NCBI GenBank assembly: GCA_964636655.1
Contig: CAZWTK010000017.1
Span: forward strand, 1-45,787
Reading direction: 5' to 3'
Length of the DNA stretch: 45,787 nucleotides
Origin: Fen-549 sp964636655
GTDB lineage: Bacteria; Actinomycetota; Thermoleophilia; Gaiellales; Gaiellaceae
The notes beneath the pieces are model-generated. The model ran no database searches and was not told the DNA's origin. It was given only the letters and a program-made list of their open reading frames with translations. A program made the position numbers and the translations under genes. Of this stretch, positions 16,714 through 23,815 are shown piece after piece (the stretch's first letter is position 1; each line of letters starts with the position of its first letter).

Positions 16714-17547
16714 TCATCCAGTCGCTTTGGCCGGCCCTGCGGACGGCTTGCCGCGAGCAGGAGAGGCGGGTTCTGGCACGCCTGCTCCCTCGCTAGTGCA
16801 CGCCGGCGCGAACCTACTCAGCACCGCCGCGACATTGTCGATCCGAGCAACCACGTCGCCCTGGTAGTCGATGGCGGAGATACGGGCAACTCCTTTTCCG
16901 CACGGCAGAGGGACGGCGAAGAACCCGACCGAAAGCCCCAGTTGGCGTGGCGCCGCGATCGTTTTCGCCTCGATCGAGTTCCCGTCGACAAACTCTATCC
17001 GGACGTGACTAGCCGAGGCCACGACGGGACCGTAGACAAGCGCCGGAAGGCCTTTCTCAGGTCGGGGAGACGACACGAACGACAATTCTCCGGGGTGGCC
17101 GCGCGAACCGCTCGGAATCGCGCCACATCCCATGGAACCTCCGCGACCGCTCGGCAAGCCACCGCGAAGGAACCCGACGCAAATTCCTTCTTTCGAGGTC
17201 CCGTCGGCGCCGAGGTCGGTCGTGCGATACGCGACGAGGATCCAGTCGTGGCCACTCCATGTTCCCCGGGCAACGATTACGACTCCTTCTTTGCTCGGAG
17301 CCGGGCCCATCCCCTCTTCGCTTAGAAACCACCATTGGTACTCAGAGCTGATCGCGAGCACCGAGGCGATCAGTGTGACCAGGATCGTGGCGAATGCGAT
17401 GAGCAAACTCCTCCGGGAGAGTCTCCGGCTACGTCCACCGAGACCGGCCCGGCGCAGGACGTTTACCCAGTCCGGCGCAATCTCGCGGCGCTCGGGCACG
17501 TGGCTCTCGAGGATCTCACTGATAAACGGATCGTCTTGAATGGTCAC
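16714..17547 (-). CDS. Single-pass membrane protein, probable anti-sigma partner
   Basis: This 277-residue protein starts at GTG 17547, which overlaps the sigma factor stop codon (GTGA) and is preceded by GGAGG. A longer in-frame start exists inside the sigma gene but is Arg/Gly-rich shadow sequence. A cytosolic N-terminus of about 40 residues precedes one membrane segment (about 42-65). The large outer domain has four conserved-looking Cys (CVGF, MGCGA, LPCGKG, APACTS). A tightly coupled membrane protein after an ECF sigma gene is normally its anti-sigma factor, but no zinc-binding HxxxCxxC motif is seen, so the assignment rests on context. Confidence 0.65.
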   Translation of the reverse strand: MTIQDDPFISEILESHVPERREIAPDWVNVLRRAGLGGRSRRLSRRSLLIAFATILVTLIASVLAISSEYQWWFLSEEGMGPAPSKEGVVIVARGTWSGHDWILVAYRTTDLGADGTSKEGICVGFLRGGLPSGRGGSMGCGAIPSGSRGHPGELSFVSSPRPEKGLPALVYGPVVASASHVRIEFVDGNSIEAKTIAAPRQLGLSVGFFAVPLPCGKGVARISAIDYQGDVVARIDNVAAVLSRFAPACTSEGAGVPEPASPARGKPSAGPAKATG

Positions 17548-18056
17548 TTCGGGACCTCCTCCAACTGCTGGCGCAGGGTCGCGTGCGCCTTGTTGAGCGT
17601 CGCCCCGACCGTGCCGCTCTCGATCCCGAGCACGCCCGCGATCGAGCGGTAGTCGAGATCCGCGTAGTAACGAAGGAACAGCGCGAGGCGCTGGCGCTCG
17701 GGAAGCGAGGCGATCAAGCTCCGCAAACCCGAGGGCGGACGGCTCTCCTCCGCCCCGACCTCCGCGATGTCTTCCTCGAGAGCCCGCTCCCGTTGTGGGG
17801 TCATCGCTCTGGCCGCGTTGACCACGCACGTCCACACCCAGGTCGAGAGCTGTGCCTCTCCGCGGAAGTCGGCCCGGTGCCGGAGCGCACGGGCGAAACC
17901 CTCCTGCACGGCGTCGAGTCCGTGCCCGGAATTTCCGACGATTGCCTCCGCCACGCGGAGATAGCGGTGAAAACCGGCCTGGTACAGCCGTTCGAGCTCA
18001 TCGACGGAGGCGGCCGCATTGGTCTCGGCCCGATCGAAGGGCCTTCGATCATTCAC
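17544..18056 (-). CDS. ECF-type RNA polymerase sigma factor
   Basis: This 170-residue sigma-70-family protein has region 2 (about 20-85, LYQAGFHRYLRVAEAIVGNSGHGLDAVQEGFARAL) and region 4 (about 110-165) with the helix-turn-helix DYRSIAGVLGIESGTVGATLNKAH. There is no region 3, as expected for ECF sigma factors. It starts at GTG 18056; TATCTA lies six bases upstream, a possible leaderless layout. The downstream membrane protein is translationally coupled. ECF genes are often autoregulated, but no clear ECF-type -35 (GGAAC-like) was identified. Confidence 0.93.
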   Translation of the reverse strand: MNDRRPFDRAETNAAASVDELERLYQAGFHRYLRVAEAIVGNSGHGLDAVQEGFARALRHRADFRGEAQLSTWVWTCVVNAARAMTPQRERALEEDIAEVGAEESRPPSGLRSLIASLPERQRLALFLRYYADLDYRSIAGVLGIESGTVGATLNKAHATLRQQLEEVPK

Positions 18057-18102
18057 ACCGGTTAGATATCAGCTAGCCCTGTTTTCTTTACCTGGCAGTC
18101 GG

Positions 18103-18124
18103 CCGTGTGCTCATTAGCACGCGG
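18103..18124 (-). terminator. Hairpin downstream of the amidotransferase-like gene
   Basis: An 8-bp stem (CCGTGTGC with GCACGCGG, one G-U pair) and a six-base loop lie 35 nt past the stop codon at 18160. No U-tract follows, so termination is uncertain. Confidence 0.35.
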
Positions 18125-18159
18125 TACCCCGAGTATGCCCGGCGAGGTCGTAGCTTTTC

Positions 18160-18867
18160 TCAATCCGCGACAGCCGCCACGAACGCCGTCACCAGCGGAT
18201 GCGGACTATCCGACCGGTAGCGAGCCTGCGGCACGTACAGCGTGGCGATGAAGAACGGATGCTCGGGTAGCTCGAACACCCGCGCCGCACCGTCGGCGCC
18301 CGTTCCGCTCACCGAGAGGCCCTTCTCTTCGACTCGCGAGCGGTACTCCGGGTTGAGCCCGAACGAGCAGAAGAACGGCTCGACCGCCGCGGAAGCTCCG
18401 TAGATAGCCGCGGCGCGAGAGCCCGCGGCGAAGAAGACCTCGTGCTCATGATCGGCGAGCGAGACTGGAAGCTTCACGATCGCAAGCTCGCGGGCGCCCG
18501 GGTTCGATTCCTCGTGATCGGCGCCTTCGACACCGAGCACATCGCGTGCGAACTCGACCGCCACGTGCTGGAAGCCGCCGCAGGTGCCGAGCAGCGGCAC
18601 TTCCCGCTCGCGCGCGACCCTGATCGCCTTGAGCGCGCCCTCCATGCTGCGGTAGGGGCTGCCGGGCGCGACCAGGAGCCCCGCGTACGAGGCGAGCTCG
18701 GCCTCTTCCATCTCCGCCGCCCGCTCGGTGGCCAGCCACTCGAACCGGAGCGGCGGTTGTACGGCGTGCTCGAGTGCCCGCTGCGTCGCCTTGTGCGTCG
18801 GTCGTTCGGCGCCGTAGTCGCCGACCACGGCGATCGTCGATTTCGCCTTTCCGGCCAGGTCGCTCAC
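18160..18867 (-). CDS. CTP synthase C-terminal region-related protein (class I amidotransferase homologue)
   Basis: This 235-residue protein resembles the glutaminase half of CTP synthase, including GTCGGFQH with nucleophile Cys96. I recognise a family annotated as CTP synthase C-terminal region-related (seleno)protein, in which this position may be Sec; here the codon is an ordinary Cys codon. Instead of the FHPE motif that supplies the catalytic His and Glu, the C-terminus reads LYVPQARYRS, so the standard triad is incomplete. GTG 18867 is preceded by GGAAGGAG, which fixes the start. It is divergent from pabB, but nothing shows that it is the PabA partner. The reaction is unknown. Confidence 0.82.
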   Translation of the reverse strand: MSDLAGKAKSTIAVVGDYGAERPTHKATQRALEHAVQPPLRFEWLATERAAEMEEAELASYAGLLVAPGSPYRSMEGALKAIRVAREREVPLLGTCGGFQHVAVEFARDVLGVEGADHEESNPGARELAIVKLPVSLADHEHEVFFAAGSRAAAIYGASAAVEPFFCSFGLNPEYRSRVEEKGLSVSGTGADGAARVFELPEHPFFIATLYVPQARYRSDSPHPLVTAFVAAVAD

Positions 18868-18994
18868 GATCCACTCCTTCCCCTCTGCCTGTGCCGCGGG
18901 CGCTTCTCTGCGGCAGTCACATGCTACGCCGCCCTTCAACTCAAATGGTTCTTCATCCACTTTGCGAGCCCGCGCTCGCGCGCGGCGCTGCAAG

Positions 18995-19000
18995 TAGCCT
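18995..19000 (+). promoter_or_regulatory. -10 box TAGCCT of pabB (leaderless)
   Basis: TAGCCT is followed by six bases and GTG 19007, with no Shine-Dalgarno. The same hexamer occurs before the STAS-like gene at 1223-1228. Confidence 0.55.
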
Positions 19001-19006
19001 TGGATC

Positions 19007-20461
19007 GTGAAAAACCACGGCTTCCGGCTACAGGTGCGAACGCTCTCGAGCACCGTGACGCCCGAGGTCGCCTACTCGGCTCTGTTCAAAGAAGAGACGC
19101 CGAGCTTTTGGCTCGACTCGAGCCTGGTCGCCGAGGGCCTATCGCGCTTCTCGTTCATGGGCGACACGCGCGGCCCGCACGCCGAGTACGTCAGCTACCG
19201 CCTACACGAGCGGAGAGTGGTGGTCAGGCGGCGCGGCGAGGTGTTCGAGGAGCGAATCGCCTTTCTCGACTACCTCGAGCGCGAGCTGGCACGACGAGCG
19301 GTGGCAAGCGACGAGCTGCCCTTCGATTTCGCCCTCGGCTACGTCGGCTACCTCGGCTACGAGATGAAGGCCGATTGCGAGGCCCGGGCGGCGAACATCG
19401 CCCCCACACCCGACGCGGCCTTCGTCTTCTGCGATCGCATGCTCGCCTTCGATCACCTGGACGGGCTGATCTACCTGCTCGCTTTGGGCAACGAGGAAAG
19501 CGAGCCCGCGGCGCTCGAATGGCTCGAGGCAACGAGTCACACGCTGCAGGCTCAGCCGCTCTCGCGCGACGGACTCGAGCCGCCCCCCACGCCGATCGAA
19601 TCTCCTTCCTACGGTTACCGGCACACGCTGCTCGAATACAGGCGCCTGGTCGAGCGCTGCCGGGCCGAGATCGAAGCCGGTGAGACCTACGAAGTGTGCT
19701 TGACGAACATGCTCTCGATCGACGAGGAGATCGATCCTTTCCTGACCTACCGCGTGCTCCGATCCAGCTGCCCCGCCCCGTTCTCGTCCTACCTTCAGTT
19801 TCCGGAGCTGTGCGTGCTGAGCTCCTCGCCCGAGCGCTTCCTGCGCGTCGATCGCGCACGCCGGGTCGAGTCGCGGCCGATCAAGGGGACGCGGCGGCGA
19901 GGATCGACGGGCGGCGAGGATCGCGCGCTCCTGGCCGATCTCGCCTCGAGCGAGAAGGATCGAGCCGAGAACATGATGATCGTCGATCTCACCCGGAACG
20001 ATCTCGGCCGAGTCTGCGAGATCGGCAGCGTCCAGGTGGCGGAGCTGTTCGCAATCGAGAGCTATGCGACCGTACACCAGATGGTGAGCACGATCCGCGG
20101 TCTGCTGAGGCTCGAGGAGTCGGCCGTGACATGCGTGCGCGCCGCCTTCCCGCCCGGCTCGATGACCGGAGCGCCGAAGCTGCGAACGATGGAGATCATC
20201 GACCGTCTCGAGCGAGGCCCCCGCGGTGTCTACTCGGGCGTGCTGGGCTATTTCTCGCTCGACGGTAGCGCGGACCTCTCCGTCGTCATTCGCTCCATCG
20301 TCACGACCGATACGGCAACCACCATCGGAGTCGGCGGCGCTGTGACGGCGCTCTCCGATCCGCGTCAGGAAGTTGAAGAGACGCTCGTCAAGGCGCGCGG
20401 CGCGTTGAACGCGCTCGTTCCCCTTCGCCTCGCCGAAGAGCGATTCGAACCGGTGAGCTGA
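19007..20461 (+). CDS. pabB: Aminodeoxychorismate synthase component I
   Basis: This 484-residue chorismate-binding enzyme has an N-terminal domain (about 1-190) with GYVGYLGYEMK and a C-terminal catalytic domain with AGETYEVCLTN, SSSPERFLR, SRPIKGTRRRG, LTRNDLGRVC, FPPGSMTGAPK and GVLGYFSLDG. Lys293 in PIKGT is typical of PabB; TrpE has PIAGT. It makes 4-amino-4-deoxychorismate for folate. The EVCLTN motif resembles the PabB half of fused PabAB proteins, yet no amidotransferase domain is attached, so ammonia must come from a separate PabA or free ammonia. The next gene begins 3 bp after the stop codon. Confidence 0.9.
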   Translation: MKNHGFRLQVRTLSSTVTPEVAYSALFKEETPSFWLDSSLVAEGLSRFSFMGDTRGPHAEYVSYRLHERRVVVRRRGEVFEERIAFLDYLERELARRAVASDELPFDFALGYVGYLGYEMKADCEARAANIAPTPDAAFVFCDRMLAFDHLDGLIYLLALGNEESEPAALEWLEATSHTLQAQPLSRDGLEPPPTPIESPSYGYRHTLLEYRRLVERCRAEIEAGETYEVCLTNMLSIDEEIDPFLTYRVLRSSCPAPFSSYLQFPELCVLSSSPERFLRVDRARRVESRPIKGTRRRGSTGGEDRALLADLASSEKDRAENMMIVDLTRNDLGRVCEIGSVQVAELFAIESYATVHQMVSTIRGLLRLEESAVTCVRAAFPPGSMTGAPKLRTMEIIDRLERGPRGVYSGVLGYFSLDGSADLSVVIRSIVTTDTATTIGVGGAVTALSDPRQEVEETLVKARGALNALVPLRLAEERFEPVS

Positions 20462-20464
20462 GTC

Positions 20465-21196
20465 GTGAGCCGGATTATCAAGCAAGTCGCCGCGCTCGCT
20501 TTCGCCACGATCGGAATCGCGTTCGTCGCTCTGAGCGCCCTTTCCGCTGATACCCAGGCCTCGCAGAGCGGCACAACGCGCCACCTGATCGGCCGCTCCG
20601 TCCAGGGGCGCGCGATCTACGCGTACCAGCGGGGCGACCCGTATGGGCCGACGGTGCTCGTCGTCGGATCGATTCACGGCAACGAGCCCGGCGGAGTGGC
20701 CGTCGCCCGTCGCCTGCTGAAGCTGCCGGCGCCCGCGGGCGTCGATCTTTGGGTCATCCTAAATCTCAACCCCGACGGGCGGGCGGCCGGAACCCGCGGG
20801 AACGCCCGCGGCGTCGATCTCAACCGCAACTTCCCCTGGCGCTGGCGACACCTGAGCGGGGCCTTCTACTCGGGCCACCGCAGCCTGTCCGAGCCGGAGT
20901 CGCGCGCTGCCTATCGCCTCGTCGAGCGCCTGCAGCCGTGGCTTTCGATCTGGTTCCATCAGCCGCTCGGAGCGGTGGGCGTGACGACGCGCTCGCTTGC
21001 GCTCGAGCGCAGGTTCGCCCGGCTGGCCGGGTTAGGGCTCGCGCGTCTGCCAGCCTACCCTGGCAGCGCCACCTCCTGGGAGCGCCACGTCTTACCGGAT
21101 TCGGCGGCGTTCGTCGCCGAGCTCCCGGGCGGGAAGATCGGCGCGCGCAAAGCCAGGCGCTACGCGCGCGCGGTGCTGGCGGTCAGCGGGTACTGA
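20465..21196 (+). CDS. Secreted M14-family zinc carboxypeptidase (murein-peptide type)
   Basis: This 243-residue protein has an N-terminal signal peptide (about 1-33). The zinc ligands are His71 and Glu74 in SIHGNEPGG and His165 in WFHQP; the catalytic Glu is Glu219 in FVAELPGG. Substrate-binding NPDG and RGVDLNRNFPW are present. The pattern resembles MpaA-like and related short M14 peptidases that cleave muropeptide bonds, but here secretion is predicted. It follows pabB by 3 bp and is probably co-transcribed, without an obvious metabolic link. It is convergent with the HTH-TPR regulator gene. Confidence 0.88.
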   Translation: MSRIIKQVAALAFATIGIAFVALSALSADTQASQSGTTRHLIGRSVQGRAIYAYQRGDPYGPTVLVVGSIHGNEPGGVAVARRLLKLPAPAGVDLWVILNLNPDGRAAGTRGNARGVDLNRNFPWRWRHLSGAFYSGHRSLSEPESRAAYRLVERLQPWLSIWFHQPLGAVGVTTRSLALERRFARLAGLGLARLPAYPGSATSWERHVLPDSAAFVAELPGGKIGARKARRYARAVLAVSGY

Positions 21197-21223
21197 GCGG
21201 ATCCGGACGCCCTAGCGTCGCGC

Positions 21224-22558
21224 TCAGGACGACTTCTCGGCAACGCCGAGTCGGCTCGCCCGCCTCTGCGCCTCGCTTGCGTATCGCTCAGCGTCCCGTG
21301 CCGCCTGCTCAGAGTCGTACGGACGGCCGGCCCAGCGAAGCATGGTCGCCCAATCGGCGGCGATGAGCGCCGCCTCCTGCCAGAGCTCGCTGCGCTTCGC
21401 CAGCTCGAGCACGCGCCTGAACGCCTCATCGGCGACCTCGTAGTCGGCTTCTCCTGCCGCCGCAAGTGCTTTGGCATAGAGCGCCGGCGCTATCTCTGGC
21501 GTGTGCTCGGGCATCAGGGAGAGCGCTTCCTCGGCGGCTTGCCGAGCCTCTGCGAAGCGGCGGTACCGCGCGGCGAGTAGCGCCTCGAGGCCTCGAAGCG
21601 TGCCGCGATCGCCGGCTTCGGCGTGGGCCGGCAGGAGAGCTCGCGCGGCAAGGACGTGCTTCGCGGCGCCGGTTGTCGTCCCGCCCCAGAGGAGTATCTG
21701 CGCACAGACGAGGTGGGCGCCGGCGAGGCGGATCGTGTCCTCCGTGCCGCGCAGAAGCGTGATCGCCTGATTCATGTGCCGCAGCGCAAGCCGACGTTCG
21801 TTCTGCATGGCGGCGACCCGCGCGAGCGACCAGTGCATACGCGCCTGTGCGTAGGGGTCACTCTGCTCGAAGTCCCCCACGTACTCCTCGAGTACGGCCT
21901 TCGCGCGGTCGAACTCGCCGAGGTCTGAGAGCGCGTGGCTCAGGTGCGTCGCCAGCAGCATCCGAAGCGGCTCGTTCTCGGGCGCGATCTGGCCAAGCGT
22001 TCGCTCGCAAGCGACGACCGCGGCTTCGGAGTTCCCCGACTGCCGATAGCAGGCGATCAGAGTCGTGTAGACGTCGGGGAACAGCTCCGGTCGGATCAAC
22101 GGGTGCGAAATAGCCGCTTCGAGCTCGCGAATCGCGTCTGCGAGTCGGCCCGAGGACGCGGCGGCCATACCCAGAGCGGCTCGAGCCTTGGCCACAATGT
22201 CGGGCTCGCCTTCGCCGCCAGCACGCCGGATGAGCGCTTCTGTGTCGCGCTCGACGGCCTCCGTATCCACCTCGAGACGGATACGGATCTCGAGATCGGT
22301 GAGAGCAAGCTCGAGCTCCTCGCGCGTCGTGACATCGACGCCGTGCTCGAGGTACTCGACCGGCACGGCGAGCTTGCGCGCGATCTGACGCAGTGCCGAG
22401 AGCGACGGCTGCCTGGCGCCCGTCTCGATCCGCGAGACGTGGGCATTCGAGATGCCGGGACCGGAGAGGTCGACCTGGGTGAGACGCCGCGCTTTACGCA
22501 ACCGGCGGATTCTCTGCCCGATGGTCTCGTCCTCGAGGCCGTCCCGTTTATCAATCAT
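21224..22558 (-). CDS. XRE-type helix-turn-helix regulator with C-terminal TPR domain (RRNPP-like layout)
   Basis: This 444-residue protein has an N-terminal XRE helix-turn-helix (about 13-72; IGQRIRRLRKARRLTQ, NAHVSRIETGARQPS). The rest is helical with repeated TPR-like pairs, for example ALGMAAASSGRLADAIRELEAAI, LSHALSDLGEFDRAKAVLEE and ALLAARYRRFAEARQAAEEAL. HTH plus TPR in one chain is the layout of RRNPP regulators (PlcR, PrgX, NprR, AimR), which bind short peptides. Many actinobacterial HTH-TPR proteins have no known ligand, so peptide sensing is inferred here. Supporting context is the divergent 25-codon gene at 22681 and the GACAA/TTGTC half-sites between the two genes. Confidence 0.88.
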   Translation of the reverse strand: MIDKRDGLEDETIGQRIRRLRKARRLTQVDLSGPGISNAHVSRIETGARQPSLSALRQIARKLAVPVEYLEHGVDVTTREELELALTDLEIRIRLEVDTEAVERDTEALIRRAGGEGEPDIVAKARAALGMAAASSGRLADAIRELEAAISHPLIRPELFPDVYTTLIACYRQSGNSEAAVVACERTLGQIAPENEPLRMLLATHLSHALSDLGEFDRAKAVLEEYVGDFEQSDPYAQARMHWSLARVAAMQNERRLALRHMNQAITLLRGTEDTIRLAGAHLVCAQILLWGGTTTGAAKHVLAARALLPAHAEAGDRGTLRGLEALLAARYRRFAEARQAAEEALSLMPEHTPEIAPALYAKALAAAGEADYEVADEAFRRVLELAKRSELWQEAALIAADWATMLRWAGRPYDSEQAARDAERYASEAQRRASRLGVAEKSS

Positions 22559-22595
22559 GTTCTCTGTATTCTGGACATTGCCAGGAGTCAGCGCA

Positions 22596-22620
22596 ACGAC
22601 AAGTAGTTGTCGTGTGACAA
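22596..22620. promoter_or_regulatory. Three-half-site operator between regulator and peptide gene
   Basis: The half-sites are GACAA (22598-22602), TTGTC (22607-22611) and GACAA (22616-22620). They alternate in orientation and are spaced exactly 9 bp apart. The first two extend to a 7-bp-arm dyad ACGACAA-GTAG-TTGTCGT. This is the expected form of an XRE-type operator and lies between the divergent start codons. Confidence 0.6.
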
Positions 22621-22633
22621 AGACGGTGTAACG

Positions 22634-22670
22634 CTTCTCGCATCTCCGTCCAACGCCACCGTGCGAGAGG
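22634..22670 (+). promoter_or_regulatory. Leader hairpin overlapping the peptide gene Shine-Dalgarno
   Basis: CTTCTCGCA (22634-22642) pairs with TGCGAGAGG (22662-22670), nine pairs with one G-U. The right arm covers the 5' part of the ribosome binding site at 22666-22675, so folding could reduce translation. This holds only if transcription starts upstream of 22634. Confidence 0.45.
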
Positions 22671-22680
22671 AGGTGTACCG

Positions 22681-22758
22681 ATGCGCGTACGTTTCACCAT
22701 GCTAGCCGCAGGAATCGCAACGCTGGCGACAATGTTCGGCTTCTATCGCGGCTGGTAG
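22681..22758 (+). CDS. 25-residue hydrophobic peptide, candidate signal precursor
   Basis: ATG 22681 is preceded five bases upstream by AGGAGGTG, a perfect match to the anti-Shine-Dalgarno and the best ribosome binding site in this window. The peptide begins MRVRFTMLAAG, has a hydrophobic centre with Ala, Leu, Ile, Met and Thr, and ends FGFYRGW before TAG. Basic start plus hydrophobic core suggests membrane insertion or export; the aromatic tail could be the mature signal. It faces the HTH-TPR regulator across a shared operator and is followed by a strong hairpin, so it looks like a self-contained small gene. It could instead be a small membrane protein or a toxin-like peptide. Confidence 0.65.
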   Translation: MRVRFTMLAAGIATLATMFGFYRGW

Positions 22759-22782
22759 TCGCCACCCTGCGAACGAGTGAGA

Positions 22783-22821
22783 CCGGCGCGGGGAGCATGA
22801 TCGTCTCCATTCCCGCGCCGG
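22783..22821 (+). terminator. Hairpin terminator after the peptide gene
   Basis: Perfect 10-bp arms CCGGCGCGGG (22783-22792) and CCCGCGCCGG (22812-22821) enclose 19 bases, 24 nt past the peptide stop codon. There is no long U-run, as is common in high-GC genomes. It may also stop the convergent SDR transcript. Confidence 0.55.
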
Positions 22822-22837
22822 CCTTGCCTCCGCCGAT

Positions 22838-22884
22838 CGGCGTTCGGCGTTCGGCGTTCGGCGTTCGGCGTTCGGCGTTCGGCG
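22838..22884. repeat. Heptanucleotide microsatellite CGGCGTT x6
   Basis: Six perfect CGGCGTT units occupy 22838-22879, followed by a partial CGGCG. It lies in the convergent intergenic gap, 23 bp beyond the SDR stop codon. Slippage could change its length; no coding frame crosses it. Confidence 0.9.
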
Positions 22885-22907
22885 AAGGTGGCGAAACACG
22901 GTTTCGC

Positions 22908-23672
22908 TCAGAGCTCCTGTTCGGTCGGGCGCACGAGCACCTCGTTCACGGCCATGCGCCGCGGCCGTGTTACGACGTAGGCGATCGCGTCGGCGATGTC
23001 CTCCGCCTCGAGCATCTCAACCCCGACGTAGCGCTGCCTCGCCGCCTCACGCACCCCCTCGCGGATGTGGTTGGACAGCTCGGTCTTGACGAAGCCGGGC
23101 TCCACCAGTGACACGCGCACGTGCCGCTTGGCCAGCTCCATGCGCAGCGACTCGCTGAAGGCGCCGACTCCGAACTTGCTCAGGTTGTAGACGCCCGAGC
23201 CGGCGTTTGGCTTGCGCCCCGCCACCGAGCTGATGTTGACGAGATCGGCCAGCCTGCGCGGCTCCTCTTCCGCCGCGGCGAGCAGGTGCGGTAGCGCCGC
23301 GTAGGTGCAGTAGAGGAGGCCCATCACGTTGATCGCAACCATCCGCTCCCACTCTTCCAGCGGAGCATCCACGGCCGGCCCGAGCAACATCACGCCGGCG
23401 TTGTTGACGAGAATGTCGAGCCGGCCAAGCTCCGTGACCGTGCGCTCGACGGCGGCGGCCGCCTGGGTTTGGTCGGTCACGTCGGCCTCGATCGCAAGCG
23501 CTCGGCCGCCCTTGCCCTCGATCTCGGCCGCGAGCCTGTCGAGCCGGTCCTTACGCCTGGCGGCGATCGCCACCGCGGCGCCGCGTTCGGCCAGCAGGCG
23601 CGCCGTCGCCTCGCCGATACCACTGCTCGCTCCCGTGACGAGGGCCACCGTGCCGTCGAGTCGTTCGCTCAC
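22908..23672 (-). CDS. Short-chain dehydrogenase/reductase
   Basis: This 254-residue classical SDR has the cofactor motif TGASSGIG (13-20), NNAG (90-93), catalytic Ser in NISSVAG (148-149) and YxxxK (Tyr162, Lys166). Arg39-Arg40 after the second strand suggests NADP(H) preference. Family members reduce or oxidise varied small alcohols and ketones. The closest general pattern is the clan including YdfG and serine/3-hydroxy acid dehydrogenases. GTG 23672 is preceded by GGAGG. It stands alone, divergent from the MBL-like gene, and the substrate is not predictable. Confidence 0.9.
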   Translation of the reverse strand: MSERLDGTVALVTGASSGIGEATARLLAERGAAVAIAARRKDRLDRLAAEIEGKGGRALAIEADVTDQTQAAAAVERTVTELGRLDILVNNAGVMLLGPAVDAPLEEWERMVAINVMGLLYCTYAALPHLLAAAEEEPRRLADLVNISSVAGRKPNAGSGVYNLSKFGVGAFSESLRMELAKRHVRVSLVEPGFVKTELSNHIREGVREAARQRYVGVEMLEAEDIADAIAYVVTRPRRMAVNEVLVRPTEQEL

Positions 23673-23815
23673 CTTCGTTCCTCCCTCTCATCGCCCGTGC
23701 GCGCCAGTGCTTCTCATTCTTCCTTTCCGCCAGGAGTACGCGAAAACCCGAACCTCGTTTCAGAAGCCGATCGAAGGTGCAATCCTGCAGGTAGCAGGCA
23801 AACGAGGAGAGAGCG

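Noticed and set aside
18160..18867. Assignment as PabA partner of the neighbouring pabB
   Set aside because: The protein resembles the CTP synthase glutaminase half and lacks the His-Glu pair; it is divergent rather than co-transcribed.
22838..22884. CRISPR-like repeats
   Set aside because: Units of seven bases without spacers are a microsatellite; no cas genes occur in the window.
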